64,000 bases of DNA. It comes from Aphrophora alni. Taxonomy: Eukaryota; Arthropoda; Insecta; Hemiptera; Aphrophoridae. Location of the stretch: contig OY740769.1 in assembly GCA_963513935.1 (NCBI GenBank), positions 36,545,120 through 36,609,119 of the forward strand. Direction: 5' to 3'. How positions within the stretch are numbered: position 1 is the stretch's first letter; each line of letters starts with the position of its first letter. The position numbers and the translations under genes were made by a program. Below are positions 12,345-30,159 of this stretch, piece after piece. The notes beneath the pieces were generated by a model. It searched no databases and was not told where the DNA came from. It worked only from the letters and a program-made list of their open reading frames with translations.

Positions 12345-12796
12345 TTGGTAGCTCCAGGCCAGCCTCCCGTTCAAAAACCAACCACATCGGATTTAAACAT
12401 AACACGAAACCACATTTCTTTAATAAACCATCTTTTCAAAATTTAAATTCAATTTCCTATCTAAGAAGAAACAATTTCGGCAATAAAATTCAAAATTACG
12501 TTACTCCCATCTGTTATCATTGTGGCATACCCGGTCAATATATCTGGGGTTGTAAATTCTTCTCTCTACGGAATAGGTCCAGGCAAACCTATTCCAGCTC
12601 TAAGCTTTCCAACTACAAACTTCAAAAAAAAAATAATATTTCTCTCAAATCTAGGAGTCTGAACGATCAGTTTTTGCCTTTGGTGGAAGTAGCTTTTGGG
12701 CAAATTAAAGTTAAGGCTCTGCTGGACTCCGGTTCAGTAAGATGCGTCATTTCTAAAGCCCTTTTTAAAAAAATTAAAGAACACCAAGGCTTTTAA
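12281..12796 (+). pseudogene. pro: second zinc knuckle and first half of aspartic protease
   Basis: The frame here differs from that of gag by one base. It carries a knuckle with the histidine replaced by glutamine (C-x2-C-x4-Q-x4-C, CYHCGIPGQYIWGC, from 12512), so it probably no longer binds zinc normally. It then carries the start of a retroviral-type aspartic protease with the active-site triplet Asp-Ser-Gly (LLDSGSVRCVISKALF, Asp codon at 12725). The frame ends at a TAA at 12794-12796 within a TTTTAAA run. The second half of the protease follows in another frame, so the gene is frameshifted inside the protease domain. Whether the gag/protease change of frame is programmed or a mutation cannot be told here. 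Confidence 0.8.
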
Positions 12797-14993
12797 ATCC
12801 ATAACCAGGGTGAAGGCTGATTGTGTCACGGCTTCTGGAAAAAGGTTGCCCATTTCCTACTCTTGTCGTCTTCATCTTAAAATGGAACATTGTAGTTGGA
12901 ATGTGGATTTTCTGGTGGCGCATAAGTTGTCGTGTCCTCTGATCCTCGGATCAGATTTCATATCTAAAACGGGACTGGTACTGGATCTTTCAGCAAAAAA
13001 CTTCTATTTCAAATTTTCAAGGTCTATTGTTTTTCCTCTATGTAATTTTAGTAATTCTGCGTATAAACCTATAGTGTCCACAACATCTGAGTCTACTGCT
13101 CCTGATCCTTTAGGTCATCTTCAAAAGAACGATAAAAACACCATTCAAAAAATAATTAATGATTTTCCTCAGGTACTCACAAAAAGGTTAGGTTTAACAC
13201 ATCTAGTTGAATACGATATTCAACTGAAGGACAACACTCCGGTCAAGTGTTCTCCATACCAATTGGCACCTCCCAAAATGGAATACCTCCGCGAACACAT
13301 CAACGAATTGTTAGATTCAGGAGTAGTAGAACCCAGCCGGTCGGCATATGCATCCCCTGTTTTTCTGGTTCAACATCCCGAAAAGAAAACAAGGATGGTG
13401 ATTGATTATCGGAGGCTCAATCAAAACATCGTCGTCGAAGCGGTGCCGCTACCTAATTTACATCAAAGTTTTAACTGGTTTGTCGGTGCCAAATATTTCA
13501 CAGTATTCGATCTAAATTCAGCTTATCATCAAATCCCTTTGTCTCAAAAGTCCAAACAAATTACCAGCTTTTGTACTCCTTGGATGCTTTATCAATTTAC
13601 TCGAGTCCCTTTCGGACTCTGTACTGGTGCCCAAGTGCTTACTAGACTTTTGGATCAGGTCTTCCATGACATCAAATTTAAATTCATTTTTAATTATCTG
13701 GATGACCTAGTCATCTACTCCAAAACTTGGGAAGAGCATCAAAAACATCTTCGGGAAGTCCTTACTCGTTTGCGGCGGGCTGGCTTGACTGTTAACCCAG
13801 ATAAGGTCCGTTTCGCTGTGAATGAGATAAGCTTTTTAGGACACCTAGTTTCTTCTCGTGGCGTGCAAATCGACCCATCTAGAACAAAGGCAATTAGAAA
13901 TTTTCCGCAACCCAAGAACCCTAAGGCCGTTTCCAGATTTATTGGAATGGTCAACTTCTTTGCTAAATTCATTCCTAATTTCGCGGAGCACGCTGCGCCT
14001 CTAAATCTGCTTCGGAGGAAGGGCCAAAAATTCTCTTGGCAAGCTGAACAAGAGAAAGCTTTTAAACATCTTCGGGAGGCAATAACACAGCCTCCGGTTC
14101 TCCGGATGGCCGATTTCGCCAAACCATTCATCCTGCAAACGGATGCGAGCTCGGTGGCCCTTGGAGCAGTTCTACTCCAAGAAATTGACGGCTCACGACA
14201 GCCCATAGCGTACGCTTCACGTACTTTAACACCTGCAGAAAGAAAAGCCTCATCTGCATATGAAGCCGAATGCCTAGCAGTAGTTTTTGGAGTAGAGAAA
14301 TTTAGGCAATATCTAGAACATCGGGAATTCCTATTAGAAACCGACAACCAAGCCCTTTCTTGGCTTTTAGCACGTCCTCGTCAACTTGGTAAATTAGGCC
14401 GATGGATTGCCAAGTTGACTTCATTGAAATTTAAGGTAGCGCACATAAGAGGAACTCAGAACATCATAGCAGACTCCCTCTCGCGCATGTTTGAACCGGA
14501 AAATTTCAACGAAGAAAATGTCACCTTTTCGTGTACCAGTCTCCTCACAAATTTTCCTCTAGCTTTTCATGACATCCAGACTCATCAGAAGGCCGACCCT
14601 ATTTTGAAAAATATCATTGCCGACCTCGAACAGAACATCTCTTCGGAGAAGTACTGTTTAAGTAAAGGAGTACTTTGCCTGAAAAATCATCTGGAAAAGC
14701 CCACCAGAATCTATTTACCTCAGTCCTTAGTCGACCTGGTGATTAATTATCATCACGACTCCGTTGTGGGTGGTCATCTTGGAATACTTAAAACTTTGTT
14801 TAAGGTAAAGGAGAATTTTTATTGGCCAACTTTAAAACAGGATGTCACCTCTAAAGTGCGAGCTTGTTCGGTGTGCGCTGTAAGCAAACCTGCTCACAAC
14901 TCCAAATTAGGATACCTTGCCTCAACGGTTCCCAATCGTCCCATGGAAAAATTACATATCGACTACGTCGGACAGCTTCCTAGGACAAAATAG
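12795..14993 (+). pseudogene. pol: pol: protease carboxy half, reverse transcriptase, RNase H, integrase start
   Basis: Residues are counted from the codon at 12810. The protease end (LILGSDFISKTGLVLDL) is at 44-60. Reverse transcriptase spans about 120-400, with the first catalytic Asp at 234 (VFDLNSAYHQIP), the RVPFGLCTGAQVLTRLLD block at 265-282 and the YLDD box at 296-299. RNase H spans about 430-560, with Asp445, Glu487, Asp512 and Asp555. The integrase zinc domain has His649, His656, Cys686 and Cys689, and the first catalytic Asp is at 718 (LHIDYVG). The frame ends in a TAG at 14991-14993, inside the integrase core. All visible catalytic residues up to there are intact. The long minus-strand frame at 13739-14347 is a shadow of this gene. 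Confidence 0.95.
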
Positions 14994-15770
14994 GGCTACA
15001 ACATGATACTGGTCGCAGTTGACCAGTTCTCAAAATTCACCTGGCTCATGCCTGTCAGAGATGCAACTTCCCACAGTACAATTAAGGCCTTAAGCCAAAA
15101 CATTTTTCAAAATTTCGGTTTTCCAAAGATAATAATCTCTGACAATGCACAATGTTTTGTATCGCATGTCTTCCGCAACTTTTGCTTTTCTCGCGGTATT
15201 AAACATGCAACTTTATCTCCTTATCACCCCCAACCTAATAATGCGGAAAGACTTAACAGAAACCTTAAGGCTGCCCTCATCGCCTATCACTCCAAAAATC
15301 AATCCTCTTGGGACGACTCCCTTTGCTGGCTTCAGCTGGCTTTCAATTTCGCACATCATGAGACTCTTAAAGCAACACCTTTTAGTATTCTTTTTAATTT
15401 TCTCCCCAATACACCACTGAGTCTCAGCTGGAACATACATGATCTCCTTCCAAAACCTAATACTAACCCATCACAAGTTTGGCGCCAGGCCAAAGACAAT
15501 ATAATGAAAGCGCACCAAAAGGCCGAAAAGACCTATAACAAATTCAGGAAGCCTCATCTGTATAAAATCAACGATCTTGTCTGGTGTAAAACACACCCTC
15601 TGAGCTCCGCCATAGACAAGCGAGCTGCTAAATTGATGCCTCGATGGTCAGGTCCCTTCCGGATCATTGATTTTCTTACTCCAGTTACCGTTGCGCTTTC
15701 TTTCGCCAATTCACCTCGTTTTATTAAAAAAGCACACGTCGAGCAACTCAAACCTCATCATATAAATTAA
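14994..15770 (+). pseudogene. pol: integrase core remainder and carboxy domain
   Basis: Same frame as the preceding segment, directly after the TAG. The first ATG is at 15003. It holds the second and third catalytic residues of the DDE integrase: Asp47 (IISDNAQCF) and Glu82 (HPQPNNAERLNRNLK), counted from 15003. The carboxy domain follows, with a KINDLVWCK strand and a RWSGPFRII motif of the GPY/F type. It stops with TAA at 15768-15770. One codon changed to TAG separates it from its amino half, so integrase would be made only as fragments unless the stop is read through. Programmed readthrough at this position inside a catalytic domain is not known to me. Confidence 0.92.
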
Positions 15771-16535
15771 ATATCAACAAATTTCTAGAACCTTCTCCTT
15801 TACGATTTAATTTTCTTTCTGATCTTTTTTTGGCCCGCACAAATTGTCATCTGGTAGTCTTCTTTCTGTGCACTGCAGAACATAATAAAATACGGAACCA
15901 AGCCGTATTTCCTCTAAGCCAAATGCACATCTGTATGTTTGGGCATCGGTGGGCTGAGCTCTCCTAGAGCCCCTCCGTGCCGTAATCAGTATAGATGGTT
16001 GCAGGCGAAGAGATATTGATTTTTCCTTGTCCAGTGATATATCTCACTGTTTCCCGGACTTGACGCTTTTCAACCCATAGTCTGATCAACTATGAGGTTC
16101 CACTTTACGGCAATGGCCGCTACATGTACCTGACATGTTTCCCTATCTAGACATATCTTGACATCGAGCACTCCGCGGGTGTAATCGATGCGACGAGAAT
16201 ATAGAGAGCGTCATGAACTCTTCTGTTTCTTCGTCACCATAACGTCTTCGGACGAGGACATAGTGAGTCCATTTTCTTAATAGTTAAGTTTGGTGTATTT
16301 GTTCTTTGTTCTTTATCTTGGTGAAGGTATACTGACCGGTTCTGTCGAACTACATATAGTTAATGTGGCACTCGCTATGCATGTCAGTCTTAGGTTGTTT
16401 TTGTTTATCTCGAGGTCTAAAACACCTGTCTGAGAGGAAATTTTTTTTTACCCTTTCAAGCACACTCTCTCCTTTTCTAAATTTTGCGGGAGGCCCTTCT
16501 GGCCCCTTTTCTTTTCCACTCTAACTCCGTCGTTC
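15771..16535 (+). other. internal tail of the retrotransposon, no sense frame
   Basis: About 765 bp between integrase stop and polypurine tract with no sense frame of coding quality, so no env-like gene is seen. It is clearly GC-richer than host DNA. The antisense strand of its middle part looks coding-like (separate entry). Confidence 0.75.
15955..16261 (-). pseudogene. antisense coding-like stretch between pol and 3' LTR
   Basis: Reading the minus strand from an ATG at 16261 gives MSSSEDVMVTKKQKSS, an in-frame TGA (complement of 16211-16213), then a well-mixed peptide including RIDYTRGVLDVKICLD and HVAAIAVKWNLIVDQ, a second TGA and a further coding-like part. Long runs without stops in GC-richer DNA and balanced composition suggest a decayed antisense gene, or a captured fragment, but no family was recognised. 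Antisense genes near the 3' end are known from some plant Ty3/gypsy lineages; a link to those is not claimed. Confidence 0.35.
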
Positions 16536-16547
16536 GGGGGGGGAGAG
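16536..16547 (+). other. polypurine tract
   Basis: Eight G residues then AGAG, one base (C) before the first base of the 3' LTR. This is the expected primer site for plus-strand DNA synthesis. Confidence 0.85.
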
Positions 16548-16548
16548 C

Positions 16549-18464
16549 TGTAGCATTTAAATTCAAAAAAAGCATTTCCACATCCAACTTCCGTCGCTTG
16601 ACAGATGCTGCCACCCGGCGAGATCATCCAAAACTAACGATCATATGATATCGGAGGGCAAAGTACAACGGCCAGACAGCCGGTCTGCGCTAATACCCGT
16701 TATCTAGTCTACCGGTAGTCACTCACAATGCCTGACTCTTCATCGTTACGTTAGATATAATAAATTTCTTGATTCTCAAAAAATTCTGCTTCAACCTTCA
16801 ACGATGCTTAATCTACAGTTCTGTGCGTTTTAGTCTATAATGTTGGTTAAATTATTATTTTTTACGGCACAAGCTCACGTGATCTGCGACAGGATTTTCC
16901 AGGTACTGAACCTTACAGATTTTATCATACTTTAAATTTTTGTTAATGCTTTAAAATAATTTATTAATTATCATGTATTATTTAAAATATGTATTTCATG
17001 TTTTGTTTAATATTCAATGTTCTTTTGAAACTGAGTGATTATAAAAATTTACTTTTAAAAAACATACTTTACAAAACCTTGTAAAGGCACATTTTGAGTT
17101 TTGAACAATTATGTGAAATAAGTGCAAACTAATGTTGAACTTTAAATGATTAAAATATCTTATTGAAAATGTCAAATATAAAACAATTGGAGAAATCTGT
17201 TCTAAATCAGAAAATTTCGTTTTACAGACTTTGCAGACCTTGCAAGTCTTATACAAGCTTTGTTTCAAACAAAATTAAAATATATATAAATAGATTTATA
17301 ATAATCTAAGAAGCTTTTAAGTACCATCTTAACGAATTTCTGTTATACCATCAATTTTCTTTGATTTTCACAAAAACCAGATATTTTCTTTAATAATGAA
17401 CATTAATGCTAAAACATGTCTGATTTTGTACAAGACGCTAAAAAACATGTTTTTTGCCATAGCTAATATGCTGGTAGAAGAAACACGGCTAAAGATCTGA
17501 ACACGTTTCGCCCTGTTAACAAAACACGTTTTGTTTCAACATAGATTCAGAGTTTCACGTGCACAAAAGTGATGTTACAAAAAAAACTAACTTTATAGAA
17601 CTCTAATTAAACTCATATTGTATATGTGCCTAAATCTATTTCAGCGAATATGTTTTCTAAAAAAAAAAACTATCTTTTAGATGTAGACTTGTGTAATTAA
17701 TTATAAAATATATAAAAAATTATTGGGTGGAGCCTGCATGCAAACTTTCGGTCCTAACAACCTCCCAGAGGTTATTTTCTAAATTAAAATATTGACGTCA
17801 ATTAATAAAAATTTAATATTCAAAATTTTCTTTTCTCTTCTTTTAAAACAAACTACTCTTTTCATAATAAATTCTTTGATCTAAAATAGATATATTTATT
17901 GGCCAATATAGCATTTAAGAAATTTATCAAATAAGTAATATTATGTAACTGTTTTAAAAAAAAACTATCATTTCATAAAATCAAAAAGGGGGGGGAATAA
18001 ATATAAGTATCTTTTCATCTTTTTTTTCATTTTGTAATTTTTACATTTAAGGGCGTATAATCTTTTTTTTTTGGATTAATTATAATCCTGCTAATTGTTA
18101 AGCTGTGCTCATTGTCTTTTGTTAAATTTTGTAACTATAAAATATATAAACTAAAAAGGGGGGATAAATTTTCAGAATCTATTGATTAATTTTTTTTTTA
18201 AATTATAATATTTTACTTTAAGGGCGTATAATCTTTTTTAAAATATAATCTTGTTAATCATAAGCTGTTTATGATAATTTTGTCTCAGGATGTTTTTTCT
18301 CAGTTGTAAATGATAAAATCTGAAACGTCGAAATTTCTTTCTGTTTAAATAAACTTGAGCCTTGTTAATCACTAAATTTGTTTTTGTCTTTTTTTAAATT
18401 TTAATTTCTAAACATTGTTACCATTTTGGTTCCGCCTTTCTTAAATTTAAGTCCCCTGGTAACA
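16549..18464 (+). repeat. 3' LTR (1,916 bp)
   Basis: Near-identical partner of 9546-11461, same ends and same length. The right target duplication TCTT follows at 18465-18468. Confidence 0.95.
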
Positions 18465-18468
18465 TCTT

Positions 18469-21413
18469 GATGCCACTCACAATAACTCATTATATCAAAA
18501 CACACATGAACGTCATCACAATAAATATATGAACTTTATCTCAATATATTATCGTACTACCTTTAGGGAATAGTTATTATTATAATGAGATTAGATTTAA
18601 CTTTTGGATATATGAAAACTACGAAATCCCGTTCATTAATAAACAAACTTTAAGGTTACATAATTATCAACACAACTTATTATTTTCTTCAATACTACAA
18701 TACCTTTATTGTTATTACCTTTTACTACTAATTTCGACTTTACTGATTATTTTTCATCTAATATCAGGATGGTTAATGAGAGTGGTAATACAGCTCATCG
18801 CTCGTCTTTCCTTATTACCACTCTCACGACTCTCTCATTACCTATATACATCTCCCTCGCCATTTTTAAAACTCGTTCCCACAACAGTTTCCTGGTTCCT
18901 CATTGGTTTAAAAACATTTATTTTCCTTATTCTATTATTTGGACTAACCCCTTTTTGTTTATTTACCTTTGTTCAATGCTCTTTTCCCCATGTATATTTC
19001 TTGGCTAATATATGTATCTGATGTAAATTATTTATTTCATTAAAACCGTTTGCTAATTATTTGTTTTTATACAAGTTACGCTTATATATTTATCGTTTAT
19101 GAAGCTAATTAAAGCTAATGAAATATAGTCGTAGTTATTATTTAGGTAGTAAAATGTCAAATTAATTAATATAATTTACAGTTGTAATTTAAAAATTAAA
19201 TTACCAACGAAATACTGATGATATGGAACGCTCTCATATTCACATTATAGCTTGAGTGGAAAAAAATTGTTTTAGAATTGGCTTGCAAGATTCCTCTAAC
19301 GATAATATATAATTAGTTGGTGACACAAATAACCCTTAATCCAAATTAATAGCTTTTGGTTTTATTTCAATAGACATAATTATACAGATACCAGTTTTAA
19401 TACCCTAACTTTAATGTAAACTTTGGTTTGCGTGTGTATTGCCATATCATATCAGTAATTATAATAAGGAATATAATATTTCAATCATAAATCTTTCTCA
19501 TCTTGCGAGCTTTTTAGTAGGGCAACATTGCTTTTTCATCATTAGATGTTACTTTGCGATGTGATCTTTGTACTTTTCTGTAATAAGATGTAGATGGTGT
19601 TTTGGTGTTGAGTTTTTATATATCTTGAGGAGGTATAATTTGTATAAAATAAAAAACACAATACTGCCATACACTGCAGTTTATTTTAGACGATAGATCA
19701 AATTCTATGCCAAAGATATGAAGAAAGAAGTTTGGTACTCAAGATAAACTCAAAAATATGAACTAATCACAAACCTCATCTATCCTTCATTATATTATAC
19801 AATGTTACCTCTACACTCTGTCACGTCAGTAATACCCTAACAATGAAGGAGGAATGGTGGTCTAGTAAGTAGCTCGGCAAACAAAAAAAAGAATCTTGCT
19901 TGAAAGCATTCATTACTATAGTTATATTTATGTGGTGAAATAGTAGTTCATAGAAGAAAACCTTACACATATGGGAACTATTATTACATGTGTTACACAT
20001 GTGAGTGTAACATCAAGTAAATATAGTACTTCCAACACAGTTGTTATTAAAAGATTATGATACTGGTAGTTCATCTTTTCTGGCTTTAATTGGACGGAGA
20101 GGTTGTTAGTTCATGTTGTTAGACTGACATGACGTGTAACACAGGAAATATATAACGTACACGGCCTAGGTAACAGCCGAGATGAGTGCTCCCTGGAGTA
20201 TATTTATTGTGCTATAACTTACACAACTGTTGCAGTGTTACCAACCTTGCCTTGTAAATTTATTGCTATTCACCCTGTAATAAATGGTAAAAAAAAATTG
20301 CCATCCTATCATAATTTAGAGCATTATTTTGTCTTATATTCAAAATAAAAAATAAGAATTTTATTACAGTTAATGATTTTACAATATTAAATAATAAAAT
20401 TAAAAAGTTAGGTCGTAATCTACAAGAAACAATTGATATGACACCAGCAAGTTAACTGGAGGTAGAATTTCGTATTCTAAGTGTATAAAATATATATTGT
20501 AATTGTCTTACAATTCTTAAAATTGGTTTGAACTAAAATTCCTGAAAGGAAAATGTTATCTTGTTATGGAAAACAAATTTTGAAAACGATTCATAGATTT
20601 AAAATTTAAAACTCATTTTAACAGTAGCGTAAATAGTTTTAAGTTTCACTGAAATTTGTGATATTGTCTGAGAAATGTGATTAATAAAATGGGCGGACAT
20701 GTGGCTAGAAGAGGCAAACGTATGTTTGAATATAAAGTGTTAGATTTGAAAAAAGTAACTCTTTTTTTGTTTTTGTTTTTTGTTGGGGGAGTTATTTAAA
20801 ACAAAATTTCTAGTAATCTAAAAGAATACATATTCATAACAAAGCATTAAATCTGACAATGTATTCCACACTAGGTTTTTTACATCACTCAATTTCATAG
20901 ATTTCAGATGCAGAATCCTTCATGAATACAAAATATGTGCAATAAAACTGGGTCACCTACAGATATAAAATATAAATCAGATATCTCATGGCTTACGTTA
21001 TATGAGCTAGAAGAAACTTTCACGAATTTATAATCTTTGTTATTTTAAACTAAATGTTTTATATCTCTATCAACCAATGATTTTTTCTATACAAATTTTA
21101 ATTATCGTGCTCCCCTTACAAACTCTTTTAACACGAATGGAAACTTTTAAGTGGTCAGTTAATGCATCGGAAATGAGATCCACTGTAATTTAATTTATTT
21201 ACTCCACCTTAACTATCATAGATTGTCTGCGCCCCACGTTTTTTCTCTCCAAGTATTGCAAATATATCCAAAGCCTCTAACAATCCTCCTTCAAAGTTGT
21301 AGAAGGGTCATGAAAAATTATTTTATACTTTTTAGTCCGTTTTAAATACGTGGTATTTAAAAAAAATTTTATTTGATTTATTATTTTCTGTTTTTTAGTC
21401 TTATCCATTCAAA
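18469..21413. other. AT-rich DNA without recognisable gene
   Basis: Frames at 18709-19021 lack any support. An imperfect hairpin is formed around 18770-18840 (GAGAGTGGTAATA against TATTACCACTCTC). Nothing else recognised. Confidence 0.5.
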
Positions 21414-21477
21414 AGCGATAACGCGTTTAAGCGATAATGCGTTTAAGCGCTAACGCGTTTAAGCGATAACGCGGTTA
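21414..21477 (+). repeat. 16-bp CpG-rich minisatellite, four units
   Basis: Four consecutive 16-bp units of the form AGCGATAACGCGTTTA (units start 21414, 21430, 21446, 21462) with one or two changes each. Each holds an AACGCGTT-type palindrome. The following 230 bp (to about 21710), including ACCCGGACAGACTGACAGATAG, resembles stretches I associate with dispersed arthropod repeats. Confidence 0.85.
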
Positions 21478-21710
21478 AAAAAATCTATATCTCATTGTCC
21501 AATTTTTATTTGTTTAAATAACTATTGTGTAACACATTTAGATACAAGAAACCAACTGAAATTGTATCGTCATCCAATTCTGACCTATGTTCAAAATTTC
21601 AGGTCTCTAGCTTATCGGGAAGTTAGTTTAAATTCGTTTGCAAAATTCCACCCGGACAGACTGACAGATAGGACGGAAACCGAACTAATAAAAACGTGGT
21701 AAAATAATAC

Positions 21711-28105
<6,395 letters not shown>

Positions 28106-28107
28106 CA

Positions 28108-28175
28108 AGGGTACCCGATTGGTCTAGTAGTCTCTTGCTCCTTAGTTTGATGTATTATATGTTCTGGGTTATATT
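28108..28175 (+). repeat. tRNA-like fragment, possible SINE head
   Basis: TGGTCTAGTAG fits the RNA polymerase III A box consensus and is followed about 40 bases on by TGTTCTGGGTTA, a poor B box. No cloverleaf can be drawn, so this is at most a decayed tRNA-derived repeat. Confidence 0.22.
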
Positions 28176-28199
28176 AGGGGTATCAATAAGTTGTATTGA

Positions 28200-29889
28200 A
28201 GATTTATCACCATAAGAAGATTTACCATCTACGATTTGTAGCGAAATTGAAAGATAAAACTATGATGACGGGAGTTCATTTATTAACAAACTAAAAACCA
28301 TTCTAACTATCAAACGCATTTTACAAACTTTTGATTCGTAAAATTACGTTAGTTTCTTATTAAAAAAGTAAGTAATTAAATGTAAAATCATTTATTAAAA
28401 TATTTGGTAACTGAAAGATGTTTTAATTTGGATGAGTTTTAAAAGCTAATTTCTTCAAAAAACAACTCATTCGTATTAAGTATTAAGCATTCGTATGGTC
28501 GTATTAAGTCCAAAAGAGTGATTAAAAAAACCCCAATCCTCTCTGTTAGCCTGACATTGGGACATTCAGTATTGGTTTAGCGGAAAAACAGATTTAACAG
28601 ATTTTGTTCATAATTTCATCTAAGATTTCACTCTTAATTATGTTTGAATTTATAACCATCCAAAATATGATATGTTTTGCACTTAAGTAAAGACGAAAGG
28701 AAAAGAATTTGATTTTTGAAATCAGCTTCAAATGTTTGTAGCAAATGTATCTCCTAAAGGCGCTAAAAATGTATTGATCATTCTTAGATTGACCACAAAT
28801 ATTCGAACGGAAATGATATTGCGCCACAAACGACCATTGGACATCAACTATAGGCATAAGAAGTATTTCATCTATTCACAATACAATATTGGATATAATA
28901 TAAGATTCACAATTTTTGTTGTTATTTGTTTACAACTTTCATAAACCCAAGTATACATATCGAAAATTTATTTCTGTCACAAAACATTCGAATTAGGAAC
29001 TTAGAAACAAAGAATTTTTCATCAAAATGTAAAAAAAAATTAGTTTGTTTATTGGAAAAAATATTGACTTGTTTACAAATCTAAAACAATGTGATTAATT
29101 ATTTTAAAAACTGAACTACACAGATATAATTCTCTACTGTCTCTGAATAGAAATTATTTCTGATAAGGAATGGTTTTTAACCTTGCTTTTCTTCTAGTCC
29201 CTCGATCATAGGCATAATTGTAAAATTTATTTTAGTGCTTCAGAGTTTAAATAAAAGCTTTAAAAATGTTAGTTTAAAATATTTGAGTATAACACTCTGT
29301 TTCTTTTTGAGACTACACGTAGTAAAAGCGAAAAAATGTCCTTTTTAATTAAAGAAACCAAATGTTTTTCAACGTTATCTTATAAACTTCTATTTGTTGG
29401 TCAAAATATTGGTTTTATAGTTTTAGATAAATTTAAATATACAGTTTTACACACGTTCTGATTAATAATGTGGAGATTATTAACTATGGGATTTTTCGGA
29501 AGTTCTATATTTTCTAAGCAACTTTAATCTAAAATATATTATTTTGTGCAACTAACGAACAATATGTATTAATACTGAGATAGAAGTCAGCAGCATGCGG
29601 TTTAAAACAATATTAATAATAAAAGAAGAAACATAATACAAGATACAAATGTATTTGTTTCCTTTCTGGTTTATTATTTGCATCAGATTAATGAACCGTC
29701 CTGATAAGGAGATTTGGAAAGATAAATATCCGTCCTTGATAAATAGAAAGCTGCATATTTCATTTCATCAGTATAGTTTACCCTAATACACCAGGCTTAA
29801 CAGTGATAGTGAGTTGTGCTTGTGCTAAACCATTGAAATGTTTCTTGCAACAAATGAGACGAAATTAAAACGTTTTTGTAGTTGGCGCC
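28200..29889. other. AT-rich DNA without recognisable gene
   Basis: Overlapping plus and minus frames at 28594-28944 are open on both strands, but neither has a recognisable motif or splice context. Confidence 0.45.
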
Positions 29890-30110
29890 AATGTTTTTAA
29901 TCGTGATATTCCGGTCTCAAGAATGTACTTGCATGAACTTCTCCCAAAGATTAGATTACACGATGAGTTACAGATGCTCCTCGACCTGGAAGACCTCCAT
30001 TATATGAGGGAAAAGAATTTGAAATTGTAGCAGAAATTGTAGAAAACACACAAAAAATCAATCAGGTACGTAGCAGAACAATATGAAGTTTCAAACTAAA
30101 CGGATTTGGC
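29890..30110 (+). pseudogene. possible decayed transposase helix-turn-helix segment
   Basis: A plus-strand frame reads DIPVSRMYLHELLPKIRLHDE. About 30 codons later a neighbouring frame reads KSIRYVAEQYEVS, similar in form to the helix-turn-helix of Tc1/mariner-type transposases (S-x-R-x-x-A-x-x-x-x-V-S). Frameshifts and stops separate the pieces. No catalytic residues are visible and no terminal repeats could be found around it. Confidence 0.25.
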
Positions 30111-30132
30111 ACTAAGTTTATACAGAAGATAA

Positions 30133-30152
30133 GGTGGGTGGGGGGGGGGGGG
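30133..30152 (+). other. guanine run with quadruplex potential
   Basis: GGTGGGT followed by 13 G residues. The plus strand could form a G-quadruplex; length may vary between individuals or be misassembled. Confidence 0.6.
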
Positions 30153-30159
30153 TACTAAC

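Larger units (their letters stand above)
9546..18464 (+). mobile_element. complete but defective Ty3/gypsy LTR retrotransposon
   Basis: An 8,919-bp insertion bounded by two direct LTRs of 1,916 bp (offset 7,003 bp throughout) that start TG and end CA. It is flanked by the 4-bp duplication TCTT. Internal order is primer-binding site, gag, protease, reverse transcriptase, RNase H, integrase, non-coding tail, polypurine tract. Integrase after RNase H is the Ty3/gypsy order. No env-like sense frame exists between integrase and the 3' LTR. Long LTRs and the RVPFGLxTGAQVLTRLLD-type reverse transcriptase block recall the Osvaldo/Ulysses/Woot group of insect elements, but that is from memory and untested. 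The near-identity of the LTRs means a recent insertion, yet the coding part is broken in at least four places. Confidence 0.95.

Noticed and set aside
13739..14347. 202-codon antisense frame
   Set aside because: It lies wholly opposite the reverse transcriptase and RNase H gene, whose motifs are unmistakable; it is a shadow.
14991..14993. TAG in integrase as programmed readthrough
   Set aside because: Known readthrough or frameshift sites lie between domains. This one splits the catalytic core, and the same copy has other breaks, so mutation is simpler.
15771..16535. An env-like gene making this an infectious errantivirus
   Set aside because: No sense frame of any length, no signal peptide or membrane segments in this interval.
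28108..28175. Functional tRNA gene
   Set aside because: Only an A-box match; no acceptor stem, no cloverleaf, poor B box.
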